Source: DATMNI01 sp963817515 (lineage in GTDB: Bacteria; Acidobacteriota; Terriglobia; Bryobacterales; Bryobacteraceae). From it: a DNA stretch of 64,000 bases. The DNA lies in the NCBI GenBank assembly GCA_963817515.1, contig CAWFPJ010000014.1:62001-126000 (forward strand), read 5' to 3'. How positions within the stretch are numbered: position 1 is the stretch's first letter; each line of letters starts with the position of its first letter. The position numbers and the translations under genes were made by a program. Under the pieces are notes generated by a model. It saw nothing but the letters and a program-made list of their open reading frames with translations, had not been told where the DNA came from and searched no databases. Shown one piece after another: positions 8,268-16,043 of the stretch.

Positions 8268-8414
8268 GGTTCGTTTGCGCTGCGCCGCATGACCAATATG
8301 CCAGCAAGAATCCTGCCACCGTACGTGAACCAGCCGTTCGGCTAGGGCGGCCCTGGCCGAAGTGCCGGTCCATGGCCCAGGCGATACCGTGTAACCTGAA
8401 AATTAGAGGCGCTC

Positions 8415-10298
8415 GTGGCACCAACCAAACCGAAGGGAAAAACCGCTGATCATTTTCGCAGTGTGCTTCCGCTGTTGAAAGAACTGGTGCGGCCGCGGCG
8501 CGGCAAACTGGCCCTGGGTTTCGTGCTCATGGTAATCAACAAAGTGGCGGGACTGGTTTTGCCGGGCTCCACAAAGTATCTGGTGGACAATGTAATCGGC
8601 AAACACCAGATTGGAATCCTGGGGCCGCTGGTGCTGGCCGTCTTCGGGGCCACCATCATTCAAGGTACGACTTCGTTCAGCCTCACTCAGTTGCTGTCCA
8701 AAGAAGCGCAGCGCCTGATCGCGGAGCTGCGGCGCAAGGTCCAGGAGCATATTGGCCGGCTGCCGGTGGCCTACTACGACGCCAACAAATCGGGCGCCCT
8801 GGTTTCGCGCATCATGAGCGACGTGGAGGGTGTGCGCAACCTGGTGGGCACCGGCCTGGTGGATTTTGTCGGCGGCCTGTTGACCGCGCTGCTTTCCCTG
8901 ATCATCCTGCTGAAACTCAACGCGCTGCTGACGGGCATTGCACTGCTGTTCATCGTGGCCTTTGCGCTGGGATTGCAAAAAGCTTTCGGAGGCATCCGTC
9001 CGATATTCCGCGAACGCGGCAAGATCACCGCCGAAGTAACGGGACGCCTCACGGAATCGCTGGCCGGCGTGCGCGTGGTGAAGGGATACCACGCCGAGGC
9101 GCAGGAAGCCAGCGTGTTCGCGTCCGGTGTCGAACGCCTGTTGGACAACGTGCTGAAGAGCCTTACCGCCATTTCGCTGATGGGCCTTTCGGCTACGGTG
9201 CTGATGGGAGTCGTGGGCGGCACTGTCATGTATATTGGCGCGCGACAGATCCTGGCCCACAGTATGACGCTGGGCGATTTTATGTCGTTCACCATGTTCC
9301 TGGCCTTTCTGGTGGCGCCGATGTTCCAGGTTGTGGGGATCGGCACGCAGTTAACCGAGGCCCTGGCGGGCCTGGACCGCACGCAGGAGGTCTTGCGCGA
9401 GAAGCCCGAAGACGAAGATCCGCAGCGGACCCAGGCCATTGGAGAGATTCGGGGCGACGTGGCTTTCGATCGGGTCACATTCGAATACGACGCCGGCAAG
9501 ACGGTCCTGCACGAGGTCAGTTTCGAATCGCAGCCCGGCACCGTGACTGCGCTGGTGGGCCCTTCAGGCTCCGGCAAATCGACCATCATCAGTCTGATCG
9601 CGGCGTTCCACGAACCGACGGCGGGGACTGTGCGGCTGGACGGCGTCGATCTCTGCACGGTGCAGTTGCGCGCCTACCGAACGCAGTTAGGCGTGGTGCT
9701 GCAAGACACGTTCCTGTTCGACGGCACCATTCGTGAAAACGTGGCCTTCGCGCGCCCTGACGCGGCCGAGGAGCGGATTATGGCGGCCTGCCGCATCGCG
9801 CGCGTGGACGAATTCGCCGAAAAATTCGAGAAGAAGTACGACACCATCGTGGGCGAGCGCGGGGTCAAGCTCTCCGGCGGACAGCGCCAGCGGGTTTCGA
9901 TCGCACGCGCCATTCTGGCCAATCCGCGGATCCTGATTCTGGATGAGGCCACGTCCAGCCTGGATTCGGAATCGGAAGCCGCCATCCAGGAAGGGCTGGC
10001 CTACCTTATGAAGGGCCGCACCACGTTTGTAATCGCCCATCGGCTTTCCACGATTCGCCGGGCCGACCAGATTCTGGTGGTGGAAAATGGCCGCATTGTG
10101 GAGCGCGGCGCGCACGATTCGCTGTACGCGCAGAAGGGTCGCTACTATGACTTGTACACGCGCCAGCACGGCATCGACGCCAATCTGTTCCTGGCGCCCG
10201 GCGAAGGGGACAAGGTACCGGAGCTTGCGGCCAGCCCCGGGATGGCTGGAGTAGCCACGCCCACGGCTGCATCGTTGTTGCGCGGTGGCACGGCGTAA
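8415..10298 (+). CDS. MsbA-like ABC exporter (fused permease and ATPase)
   Basis: 627-residue half-transporter that would work as a homodimer in the inner membrane. Residues about 20-320 hold the six-helix exporter domain. The ATPase follows with Walker A GPSGSGKST (382-390), signature LSGGQRQR (486-493), Walker B ILILDE (catalytic Glu511) and the switch His in IAHRLST. The lipid-flippase/multidrug branch (MsbA, LmrA) fits best, and MsbA would fit the lipid A genes upstream, but sequence alone does not separate lipid from drug export. The start codon is GTG at 8415. A Pro/Ala-rich tail of about 35 residues follows the ATPase. Confidence 0.9.
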   Translation: MAPTKPKGKTADHFRSVLPLLKELVRPRRGKLALGFVLMVINKVAGLVLPGSTKYLVDNVIGKHQIGILGPLVLAVFGATIIQGTTSFSLTQLLSKEAQRLIAELRRKVQEHIGRLPVAYYDANKSGALVSRIMSDVEGVRNLVGTGLVDFVGGLLTALLSLIILLKLNALLTGIALLFIVAFALGLQKAFGGIRPIFRERGKITAEVTGRLTESLAGVRVVKGYHAEAQEASVFASGVERLLDNVLKSLTAISLMGLSATVLMGVVGGTVMYIGARQILAHSMTLGDFMSFTMFLAFLVAPMFQVVGIGTQLTEALAGLDRTQEVLREKPEDEDPQRTQAIGEIRGDVAFDRVTFEYDAGKTVLHEVSFESQPGTVTALVGPSGSGKSTIISLIAAFHEPTAGTVRLDGVDLCTVQLRAYRTQLGVVLQDTFLFDGTIRENVAFARPDAAEERIMAACRIARVDEFAEKFEKKYDTIVGERGVKLSGGQRQRVSIARAILANPRILILDEATSSLDSESEAAIQEGLAYLMKGRTTFVIAHRLSTIRRADQILVVENGRIVERGAHDSLYAQKGRYYDLYTRQHGIDANLFLAPGEGDKVPELAASPGMAGVATPTAASLLRGGTA

Positions 10299-10317
10299 CA
10301 AGTGTAAAAAACCGCTT

Positions 10318-10344
10318 ACGGTCGCGGCTCCGATCCGAGCCGCG
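10318..10344. repeat. Intergenic palindrome between convergent genes
   Basis: CGCGGCTC (10323-10330) pairs perfectly with GAGCCGCG (10337-10344) around a 6-base loop. It sits in the 69-bp gap between the convergent ABC transporter and GH88 genes, where it could act as a bidirectional terminator although no T-run follows. Its left arm lies within the 13-bp motif also found at 8255. Confidence 0.45.
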
Positions 10345-10367
10345 CGCGTCAGCAAGCGTCTTGCGCT

Positions 10368-11699
10368 TTACACCCAAAACTTCAAGTACGGCTTGGCTTC
10401 GATCTCACGCAAGAGATACAGCGCCACTTCGCGCGCATGGTAGTCGCCCCACATGGACGACTCTCCGGCGGGAACCCTGGCGCCGGACGGAACGGCGTCC
10501 CAGCCGTTCGGACGGTGATACACCGAGTGCAGAATCAGGCCCTGATGACTCGTGCCGGTGCTGAGATACGGCTCCGAGAACAAAGTCTCGCAGACCTTGA
10601 GGCCGGCCTTCCAATACCGGTCGTCATGAAGACGCTTGCCCAGCCGAAGCAGGCCCTGGGCGGCGATGGCTGCGGCCGAGCTGTCGACCGGCTCATGCGG
10701 GTTAAACGGATCGGCCGGTGCGCTCCGCCAGTCGCCCAGGTGCGCCAGACCGGGAGCGCCGGTATCCCAGTACGGAATGCCGTCGGGCGGCGTGTTCTCG
10801 ATGTAGAAATCGCAGGCGGCGCGGGCGGCCTTCTCCATTACCGCGATGATTTCCTGCTGGCCGGCCAGGGTATCGAAGAACTCCAGTTGTTCAGCGAAAC
10901 CGCAGATCGCCCAGGCCAGCCCGCGCGTCCAGGTGCTGAAGCCGGAGTAGCCCTGCTGGGAATTGGGGCAGCGGTAATTGCCGTCGTTGGTGTTGAAGAT
11001 GCTCTCGTGGGCCACGCGTCCGCGGACGTCGTAGTGGTCGCGCCCTTCGCCATAGTACACGGCATACTTTGCGGTGGCCCGCGCATGCTCAATCACGCGG
11101 TCCAGCAGCGAAATCCTGCGGTCGCCCTCGCCCATGAGGGCGTGGCCCAACAGGTGGCCAATTGCCGGCGCGCGCAGGGTACGGATGGTATCGACGAACA
11201 GGGAGTGCGGCCCGTTGAAGGAATAGATATACCCACCGCCATCCGAAGTTCGCGACCAGCGCGCGGCCTGTACGGCGCCCGATATCTTCAGCGCCAGCTC
11301 ATAAAAGCGCCGCTCCCATGCGTCTTCCGGAATGCGCCCCTCGGCCATGAGCCGCAGCAGATTGCCGTAGGTGCTGACGTTGTTGAAGCCGTGGTCATGC
11401 ACCCCGATATGGCTGACGTGCGGCGCCATCAGCGAAACCGTACGCTCGCGGCCGATCTCCAGAAACTCGCGTTCCCCGGTGGCGTCGAACTGGAGAATCG
11501 CGCCGCCGAACTGGAAGCCCTGGGTCCACTCGGTCCATCCGCGGCTGGTGTATTTCCCGCTTACGGTGAAGACCGGCGAGCCCTGCGACGGCTGCCAGAG
11601 TTTTTCGATGGAACGGATTTTACCGGCCGAAAGTTCGAAGAGGCGGCGCACTTTGGGGGCGAGCGCGGCGGCCGTCAGATCGGATTGTGTTTGGACCAT
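10368..11699 (-). CDS. GH88-family unsaturated glucuronyl hydrolase
   Basis: 443 residues with an alpha/alpha-barrel pattern. The family hydrates the double bond of unsaturated uronic acid at the end of oligosaccharides made by polysaccharide lyases. Asp102 in GVHDHGFNN and Asp170 in SLFVDTIRTLR match the two catalytic Asp residues of the Bacillus enzyme; SGFSTWTRGLAWA is another family block. No signal peptide is visible, so it probably acts in the cytoplasm on imported disaccharides. No lyase or transporter for such sugars lies next to it. It starts only 6 bases after nuoH on the same strand, so it may be read through from the nuo cluster. Confidence 0.88.
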   Translation of the reverse strand: MVQTQSDLTAAALAPKVRRLFELSAGKIRSIEKLWQPSQGSPVFTVSGKYTSRGWTEWTQGFQFGGAILQFDATGEREFLEIGRERTVSLMAPHVSHIGVHDHGFNNVSTYGNLLRLMAEGRIPEDAWERRFYELALKISGAVQAARWSRTSDGGGYIYSFNGPHSLFVDTIRTLRAPAIGHLLGHALMGEGDRRISLLDRVIEHARATAKYAVYYGEGRDHYDVRGRVAHESIFNTNDGNYRCPNSQQGYSGFSTWTRGLAWAICGFAEQLEFFDTLAGQQEIIAVMEKAARAACDFYIENTPPDGIPYWDTGAPGLAHLGDWRSAPADPFNPHEPVDSSAAAIAAQGLLRLGKRLHDDRYWKAGLKVCETLFSEPYLSTGTSHQGLILHSVYHRPNGWDAVPSGARVPAGESSMWGDYHAREVALYLLREIEAKPYLKFWV

Positions 11700-11705
11700 C
11701 GCCCT

Positions 11706-12896
11706 CTACCCGTGCGTGGTCCCCAACATCCCCAGCACCGCGTTGACCAGCACCGCCGCCATGCCTACCGGAATCGCCACCTTCCAGCCGATGTTCATGA
11801 GCTGATCGTAGCGATATCTTGGAAACGTCCCGCGGAACCAGATCATCAGGTAAACGATGACCGACACCTTTACCAGGAACCAGAACAGCCCGATCACCGC
11901 GGCGTTTACCGGAGGCAGTACAAAGATCAGGCCCACCAGCACCAGCAGCACGGCCACCAGTATCAGCACTTTCTGTTGAACCGGGTCTTTCAGCTTCTTC
12001 ACCAGCGGAAACGTGGCCAGGCCGGAGCCCACGAATATCAGCACTGGCACGCCATAGTTTAGCGGCGCCGCCAGCCACGCCACATTGGGGAAGGGCCGCA
12101 GCCATCCGCCCCAGAACAGCGTCACCGCTACCGACGAGACCACGAAAATATTGGCGTACTCCGCCAGGAAGTAGAGCGCCCAGCGAAACCCGCTGTACTC
12201 GGTGTGGAAGCCGGCCACCAGTTCCGATTCGGCTTCGGGCAGGTCGAAGGGCGCGCGGTTGGTTTCGGCGGTAGCGGCGATAATGTACACCGCGAACGGC
12301 ACGATCATGAAGCCGTAATTGCCGAAGATGAACCAGAGTCCGCGGTCGGCTTGTGCCTGCACGATGCCGCGCATACTCAGCGTTCCGGCCATCATCACGC
12401 CTGACAGGAGGCCGAAGGCCAGCGCCACTTCATAGCTGACCAATTGCGCCGCGCTGCGCAGCGCGCCCAACAGGGGATAGTGGCTGTTGGATGACCAGCC
12501 GCCCAGAATGATCCCCAGAATTCCCACCGCTGACATGGCGGAAATCACCAGCAGCCCCACGTTCACGTCGGCCACGTAGATTGTGCTGGTGAAGGGCAGC
12601 ACCGTAAAACCAGCCAGTGCCGTAATCGTGGAAATGCAAGGGGCAAACCAGAAGATGGCCCGGTCCGCATCGGTCGGTATGATGTCCTCTTTCAACAGCA
12701 GCTTCAGGGCATCGGCAATAGGCTGCAATAATCCGTGGGGCCCCACCCGCATGGGCCCCAGGCGAACCTGAAAATCCGCCAGGACCTTGCGCTCCACAAG
12801 CACAATATAGCCGGCCACCAGTGGGAAGGCCGCGATGATGACCAGGGTCACCACAATCGGCACGAACAGCGGATGTGAAAGAACCGTCTGCAACAT
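11706..12896 (-). CDS. nuoH: NADH-quinone oxidoreductase subunit H
   Basis: 396-residue membrane subunit that forms part of the quinone site and links the peripheral arm to the proton pumps. Motifs include VERKVLADFQVRLGPMRVGP near the N-terminus and ETNRAPFDLPEAESELVAGFHTE split over the loop that contacts NuoB/NuoD. About eight to nine helices are visible. Start set at ATG 12896, just after the nuoN stop at 12904; the longer frame would overlap nuoN. Its place at the very end of the cluster, after nuoN, is unusual, since nuoH normally precedes nuoI. Confidence 0.95.
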   Translation of the reverse strand: MLQTVLSHPLFVPIVVTLVIIAAFPLVAGYIVLVERKVLADFQVRLGPMRVGPHGLLQPIADALKLLLKEDIIPTDADRAIFWFAPCISTITALAGFTVLPFTSTIYVADVNVGLLVISAMSAVGILGIILGGWSSNSHYPLLGALRSAAQLVSYEVALAFGLLSGVMMAGTLSMRGIVQAQADRGLWFIFGNYGFMIVPFAVYIIAATAETNRAPFDLPEAESELVAGFHTEYSGFRWALYFLAEYANIFVVSSVAVTLFWGGWLRPFPNVAWLAAPLNYGVPVLIFVGSGLATFPLVKKLKDPVQQKVLILVAVLLVLVGLIFVLPPVNAAVIGLFWFLVKVSVIVYLMIWFRGTFPRYRYDQLMNIGWKVAIPVGMAAVLVNAVLGMLGTTHG

Positions 12897-12903
12897 ATCG
12901 TCC

Positions 12904-14394
12904 TTACCGGAACAGCGAACTCGTCTGCGCCCACTGCAGGAACGGCTCGGGATAGATACCGATGACAAGCGTCAGCAGGCCGGTCGCGCCCAGCGCCAGA
13001 CGCAGCCCGAATGTAGTCGCCATAGGCGCCTTGCCGGTGGACTCACGCACGAACATACTGCGCACAATCTTGAAGTAATAGTAAATCGCCACGGCCACAT
13101 ACAGCGTGGCCACCACCGCCAGCCCGAAGTGCCTGGTCTGCAGAAGCGCCAGGAAAATATAATACTTTCCGAGGAACCCGGCAGTCGGCGGAATGCCCGC
13201 CAGAGACAGCAGAAAGATCAGCATCAGAATCGCGTAGCCCGGGCTCCTCTGCATCAGCCCGGCAATGTCGTCCAGATCTTCGCCGATGATGTTCTGCCGC
13301 CGCAGCGCCACAATCACCAGGAAGGCCCCCAGGTTCATGAAGGTGTACACCATCACATAGACCGCGATTCCCTTAATTCCGGTGTCGTTACCGGCAACCA
13401 GGCCCAGCAGCATGTATCCGGCGTGCGAGATGGAACTATATGCCAGCAGGCGTTTGATGTTGGTCTGGTTTATGGCAGCCAGGTTGCCCAGCGTTAGCGT
13501 GACCACCGCGACCGCGGCCATAATCGGCTCCCAGACTTCGCGCGAAGAAGGCGACGCGAACGGCCCCTGGCCGGCGAAGATCCGCAGCAGGAACGCAATG
13601 GAAGCGGCTTTCGATGCCACCGAAAGATATGCCGTTACGGTGGTGGGAGCGCCTTCATAAGCGTCGGGCGCCCACATGTGAAACGGCGCGGCGGAAATCT
13701 TGAAGAGCAGGCCGATCGCCGTGGTCGCCATGGCCAGGAAAACCACCGGATCCCAGGCCGGCCTCTGCGCGATGGCAGCGGTAATATCGGAGAGCTTGGT
13801 GGAACCGGCTATGCCGTACAGGATCGAGAAGCCGTACACCAGGAAGCCGGTAGAGAAGGCACCCAGCAACAGATATTTGATGGCAGCCTCATTGGAGCGC
13901 TTCTCGCTGCGCAGGAACCCAACCATTACGTAGAAGCACAGGGCCATCAGCTCGAGGCCGATGAACAGCGTCACCAGATCCGTTCCGGCGGCCAGGAAAT
14001 ACATGCCGCACTGCGCGAACAGAATCAGCCCGTAGTATTCACCGTGGTGTTCGCCCGCGATTTCCAGGTACTTGTACGACGCCACTGCGACCACCAGCGC
14101 GGCAATCAGGAAGATCCAGTTGAAAAAGATACCGAAGCCATCCACCGTGATGGAGCCGCCAAAACCCGTCAGTTCCGTGGCTCCCTGGCTCGCCAGAAAT
14201 ACGCTCTGCTGCCGGAGCCCGTAGCCGGTAAAGATCTCCGCCAGCACCACAAAAATCAACAGCCACTTGCGCTGCCGCGGGTCCGGAAAAATCACAAAGT
14301 CAAACAACAGCACCGCGCAGCCGAACAACGCCAGCATCACGGCTGGAATGATCGTGAAGTGATCGGTGGATGTGTAGAACTGGCCCATGTTCAC
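12904..14394 (-). CDS. nuoN: NADH-quinone oxidoreductase subunit N
   Basis: 496-residue antiporter-like proton-pumping subunit with about 14 helices. The core shows LELMALCFYVMVGF (the key TM5 Glu), LLFKISAAPFHMWAPDAYEGAPT (TM7 Lys region) and LAYSSISHAGYMLLG. The GTG start at 14394 overlaps the nuoM stop as GTGA and has GGAGG 6 bases upstream; an ATG at 14388 would be too far from this Shine-Dalgarno. Translation is therefore coupled to nuoM. Confidence 0.95.
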   Translation of the reverse strand: MNMGQFYTSTDHFTIIPAVMLALFGCAVLLFDFVIFPDPRQRKWLLIFVVLAEIFTGYGLRQQSVFLASQGATELTGFGGSITVDGFGIFFNWIFLIAALVVAVASYKYLEIAGEHHGEYYGLILFAQCGMYFLAAGTDLVTLFIGLELMALCFYVMVGFLRSEKRSNEAAIKYLLLGAFSTGFLVYGFSILYGIAGSTKLSDITAAIAQRPAWDPVVFLAMATTAIGLLFKISAAPFHMWAPDAYEGAPTTVTAYLSVASKAASIAFLLRIFAGQGPFASPSSREVWEPIMAAVAVVTLTLGNLAAINQTNIKRLLAYSSISHAGYMLLGLVAGNDTGIKGIAVYVMVYTFMNLGAFLVIVALRRQNIIGEDLDDIAGLMQRSPGYAILMLIFLLSLAGIPPTAGFLGKYYIFLALLQTRHFGLAVVATLYVAVAIYYYFKIVRSMFVRESTGKAPMATTFGLRLALGATGLLTLVIGIYPEPFLQWAQTSSLFR

Positions 14395-16037
14395 CGCACA
14401 CCTCCGGTGGATGCCGGATGCCGGGGATCGAAAAATGGGGGCCGGATGTCGGGGGCCGGTGGCCGGGGATTAGAGGTCATCACAGAAGCTAGGGGCTGTG
14501 TGACGGCCATCTGGCCCCCGGCCCCTGGCATCCGGCCCCCTGCGTAATATCCCGGCCTCACGCGTTCCACAATCTCCGCCACCGGCCGGCGCAAAATATC
14601 GAAGTACGGCTTCGGATAAACTCCGATCCAGATGGCCCACGCGATCAACGGCAAGAACAACGCCACCTCGCGCAAACTCATATCCGGAATGGTCAGATTC
14701 TTTCCGTTGGTCACCTGGCCCAGCATGGTCCGCTGGTACAACCACAACAGATATGCCGCGCCCAGAATCACGCCGGTCACTGCGAAGGCAGCCCATATCC
14801 AGTTGGCTTCAAACGCGCCTTGCAGAATGGTGAACTCGCCGACGAATCCGTTGAGCAGCGGTAACCCGGCCGAACTCAGCATGGCGATGGCGAAGATGAT
14901 GGCAAACTTCGGCATCACGTGCGCCAGGCCCCCATATTCACTGATCGCGCGCGTATGACGCCGCTCGTAGATCACTCCGATCACCAGGAAGAGCATGCCG
15001 GTTGAAATGCCATGGTTGATCTGCTGCAGCACGCTGCCCGCGATTCCGTTGGGCGTCATCGAGAAAATGCCCAGCGTGCAGAAGCCCAGGTGGCTCACCG
15101 ACGAGTACGCGATCAGCTTCTTCCAATCCGCCTGCATCAGGCTTACCAGCGCGCCGTAGATGATGCCAATGATTGAAAGCACGGCCAGAATCTGCACGAT
15201 GGTGCGGTCCGTGGACGCCTGCGGCAGCAGGGGCAGGGAAAAGCGCAGGAATCCATAAGTCCCCATCTTCAGCAGGACGGCGGCCAGAATTACGGAGCCG
15301 GCGGTGGGCGCTTCCACGTGCGCGTCAGGCAGCCAGGTGTGGAAAGGAAACATCGGCACCTTGATGGCGAAGCCGATGAAGAAGGCCCAGAAGACCCACT
15401 GCTGCAAACCCAGCGGCAGGGAAAGCTTCATCAATTCCGCAATTTCGAATGTGTAAAAACCAAACTGATTGAAGTGCTGGAAGTAAAGCGTCAGAATGCC
15501 CAGCAGCATCAGCACCGAACCGGCCAGCGTATAGAGGAAAAACTTAATGGCCGCATATAGTTTCCGCGGCCCGCCCCACACGCCGATGATGAAGTACATC
15601 GGAACCAGCACCAGCTCCCAGAAAACGTAGAACAGGAAAAAGTCGAGCGAAAGGAAGACCCCGATCATGCCTGTCTGCAGCAACAGGAACATGGCGTAAT
15701 ATTCCTTCACGCGTTCCTGAATGGCGTTCCAGGAGCATAGAATTGCGATCGAGCCCATCAGGGTGGTGAGCATGATCAGCAACAGGCTGATGCCATCCAC
15801 ACCGATGTGATAGTGCGCGCCCAGAGTGGGAATCCAATCCGCCCGTTCTTCCAGCTGGAATCCGGGCCGCCCCACTTCGAAGCTCTTCACCAGCGGCAAA
15901 GAAATCAAAAAGCCCGCGAAGCCCACCAGGTTCGCCCATATCCGGATCAGGTCCTTTTGGGTTCCCGGAATGAAGAGCAGAACCGCCAGGCCGGCCAGTG
16001 GCGTCAACAGAATGATGCTGAGTAAGTGCTGGTCCAT
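14391..16037 (-). CDS. nuoM: NADH-quinone oxidoreductase subunit M with repeat-derived tail
   Basis: 548-residue antiporter-like subunit. Typical blocks are FWELVLVPMYFIIGVWGG (TM5 Glu), IKVPMFPFHTWLPDAHVEAPT (TM7 Lys) and LIAYSSVSHLGFCTLG. The normal protein ends near residue 498, close to the roughly 509 residues of the E. coli subunit. The last 50 residues are Pro/Gly/Arg-rich and are encoded by a palindromic repeat (14436-14542) that seems to have landed at the end of the gene and extended the frame to the stop at the nuoN start. The extra tail is not expected to be part of the membrane domain. Confidence 0.95.
   Translation of the reverse strand: MDQHLLSIILLTPLAGLAVLLFIPGTQKDLIRIWANLVGFAGFLISLPLVKSFEVGRPGFQLEERADWIPTLGAHYHIGVDGISLLLIMLTTLMGSIAILCSWNAIQERVKEYYAMFLLLQTGMIGVFLSLDFFLFYVFWELVLVPMYFIIGVWGGPRKLYAAIKFFLYTLAGSVLMLLGILTLYFQHFNQFGFYTFEIAELMKLSLPLGLQQWVFWAFFIGFAIKVPMFPFHTWLPDAHVEAPTAGSVILAAVLLKMGTYGFLRFSLPLLPQASTDRTIVQILAVLSIIGIIYGALVSLMQADWKKLIAYSSVSHLGFCTLGIFSMTPNGIAGSVLQQINHGISTGMLFLVIGVIYERRHTRAISEYGGLAHVMPKFAIIFAIAMLSSAGLPLLNGFVGEFTILQGAFEANWIWAAFAVTGVILGAAYLLWLYQRTMLGQVTNGKNLTIPDMSLREVALFLPLIAWAIWIGVYPKPYFDILRRPVAEIVERVRPGYYAGGRMPGAGGQMAVTQPLASVMTSNPRPPAPDIRPPFFDPRHPASTGGVR
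14436..14542. repeat. Imperfect palindromic repeat inside the 3' end of nuoM
   Basis: The left arm (14436-14485) and right arm (14496-14542) are imperfect reverse complements built from GGGGCCGGATG-like units, with a short centre. Composition and structure differ sharply from nuoM, and the element coincides with the abnormal C-terminal tail of the protein. It resembles a dispersed intergenic element of the REP/MITE kind. Confidence 0.6.
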
Positions 16038-16043
16038 ATATGG

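Noticed and set aside
10437..12062. 541-codon open frame spanning GH88 and nuoH on the opposite strand
   Set aside because: It crosses two clear minus-strand genes and shows no motif.
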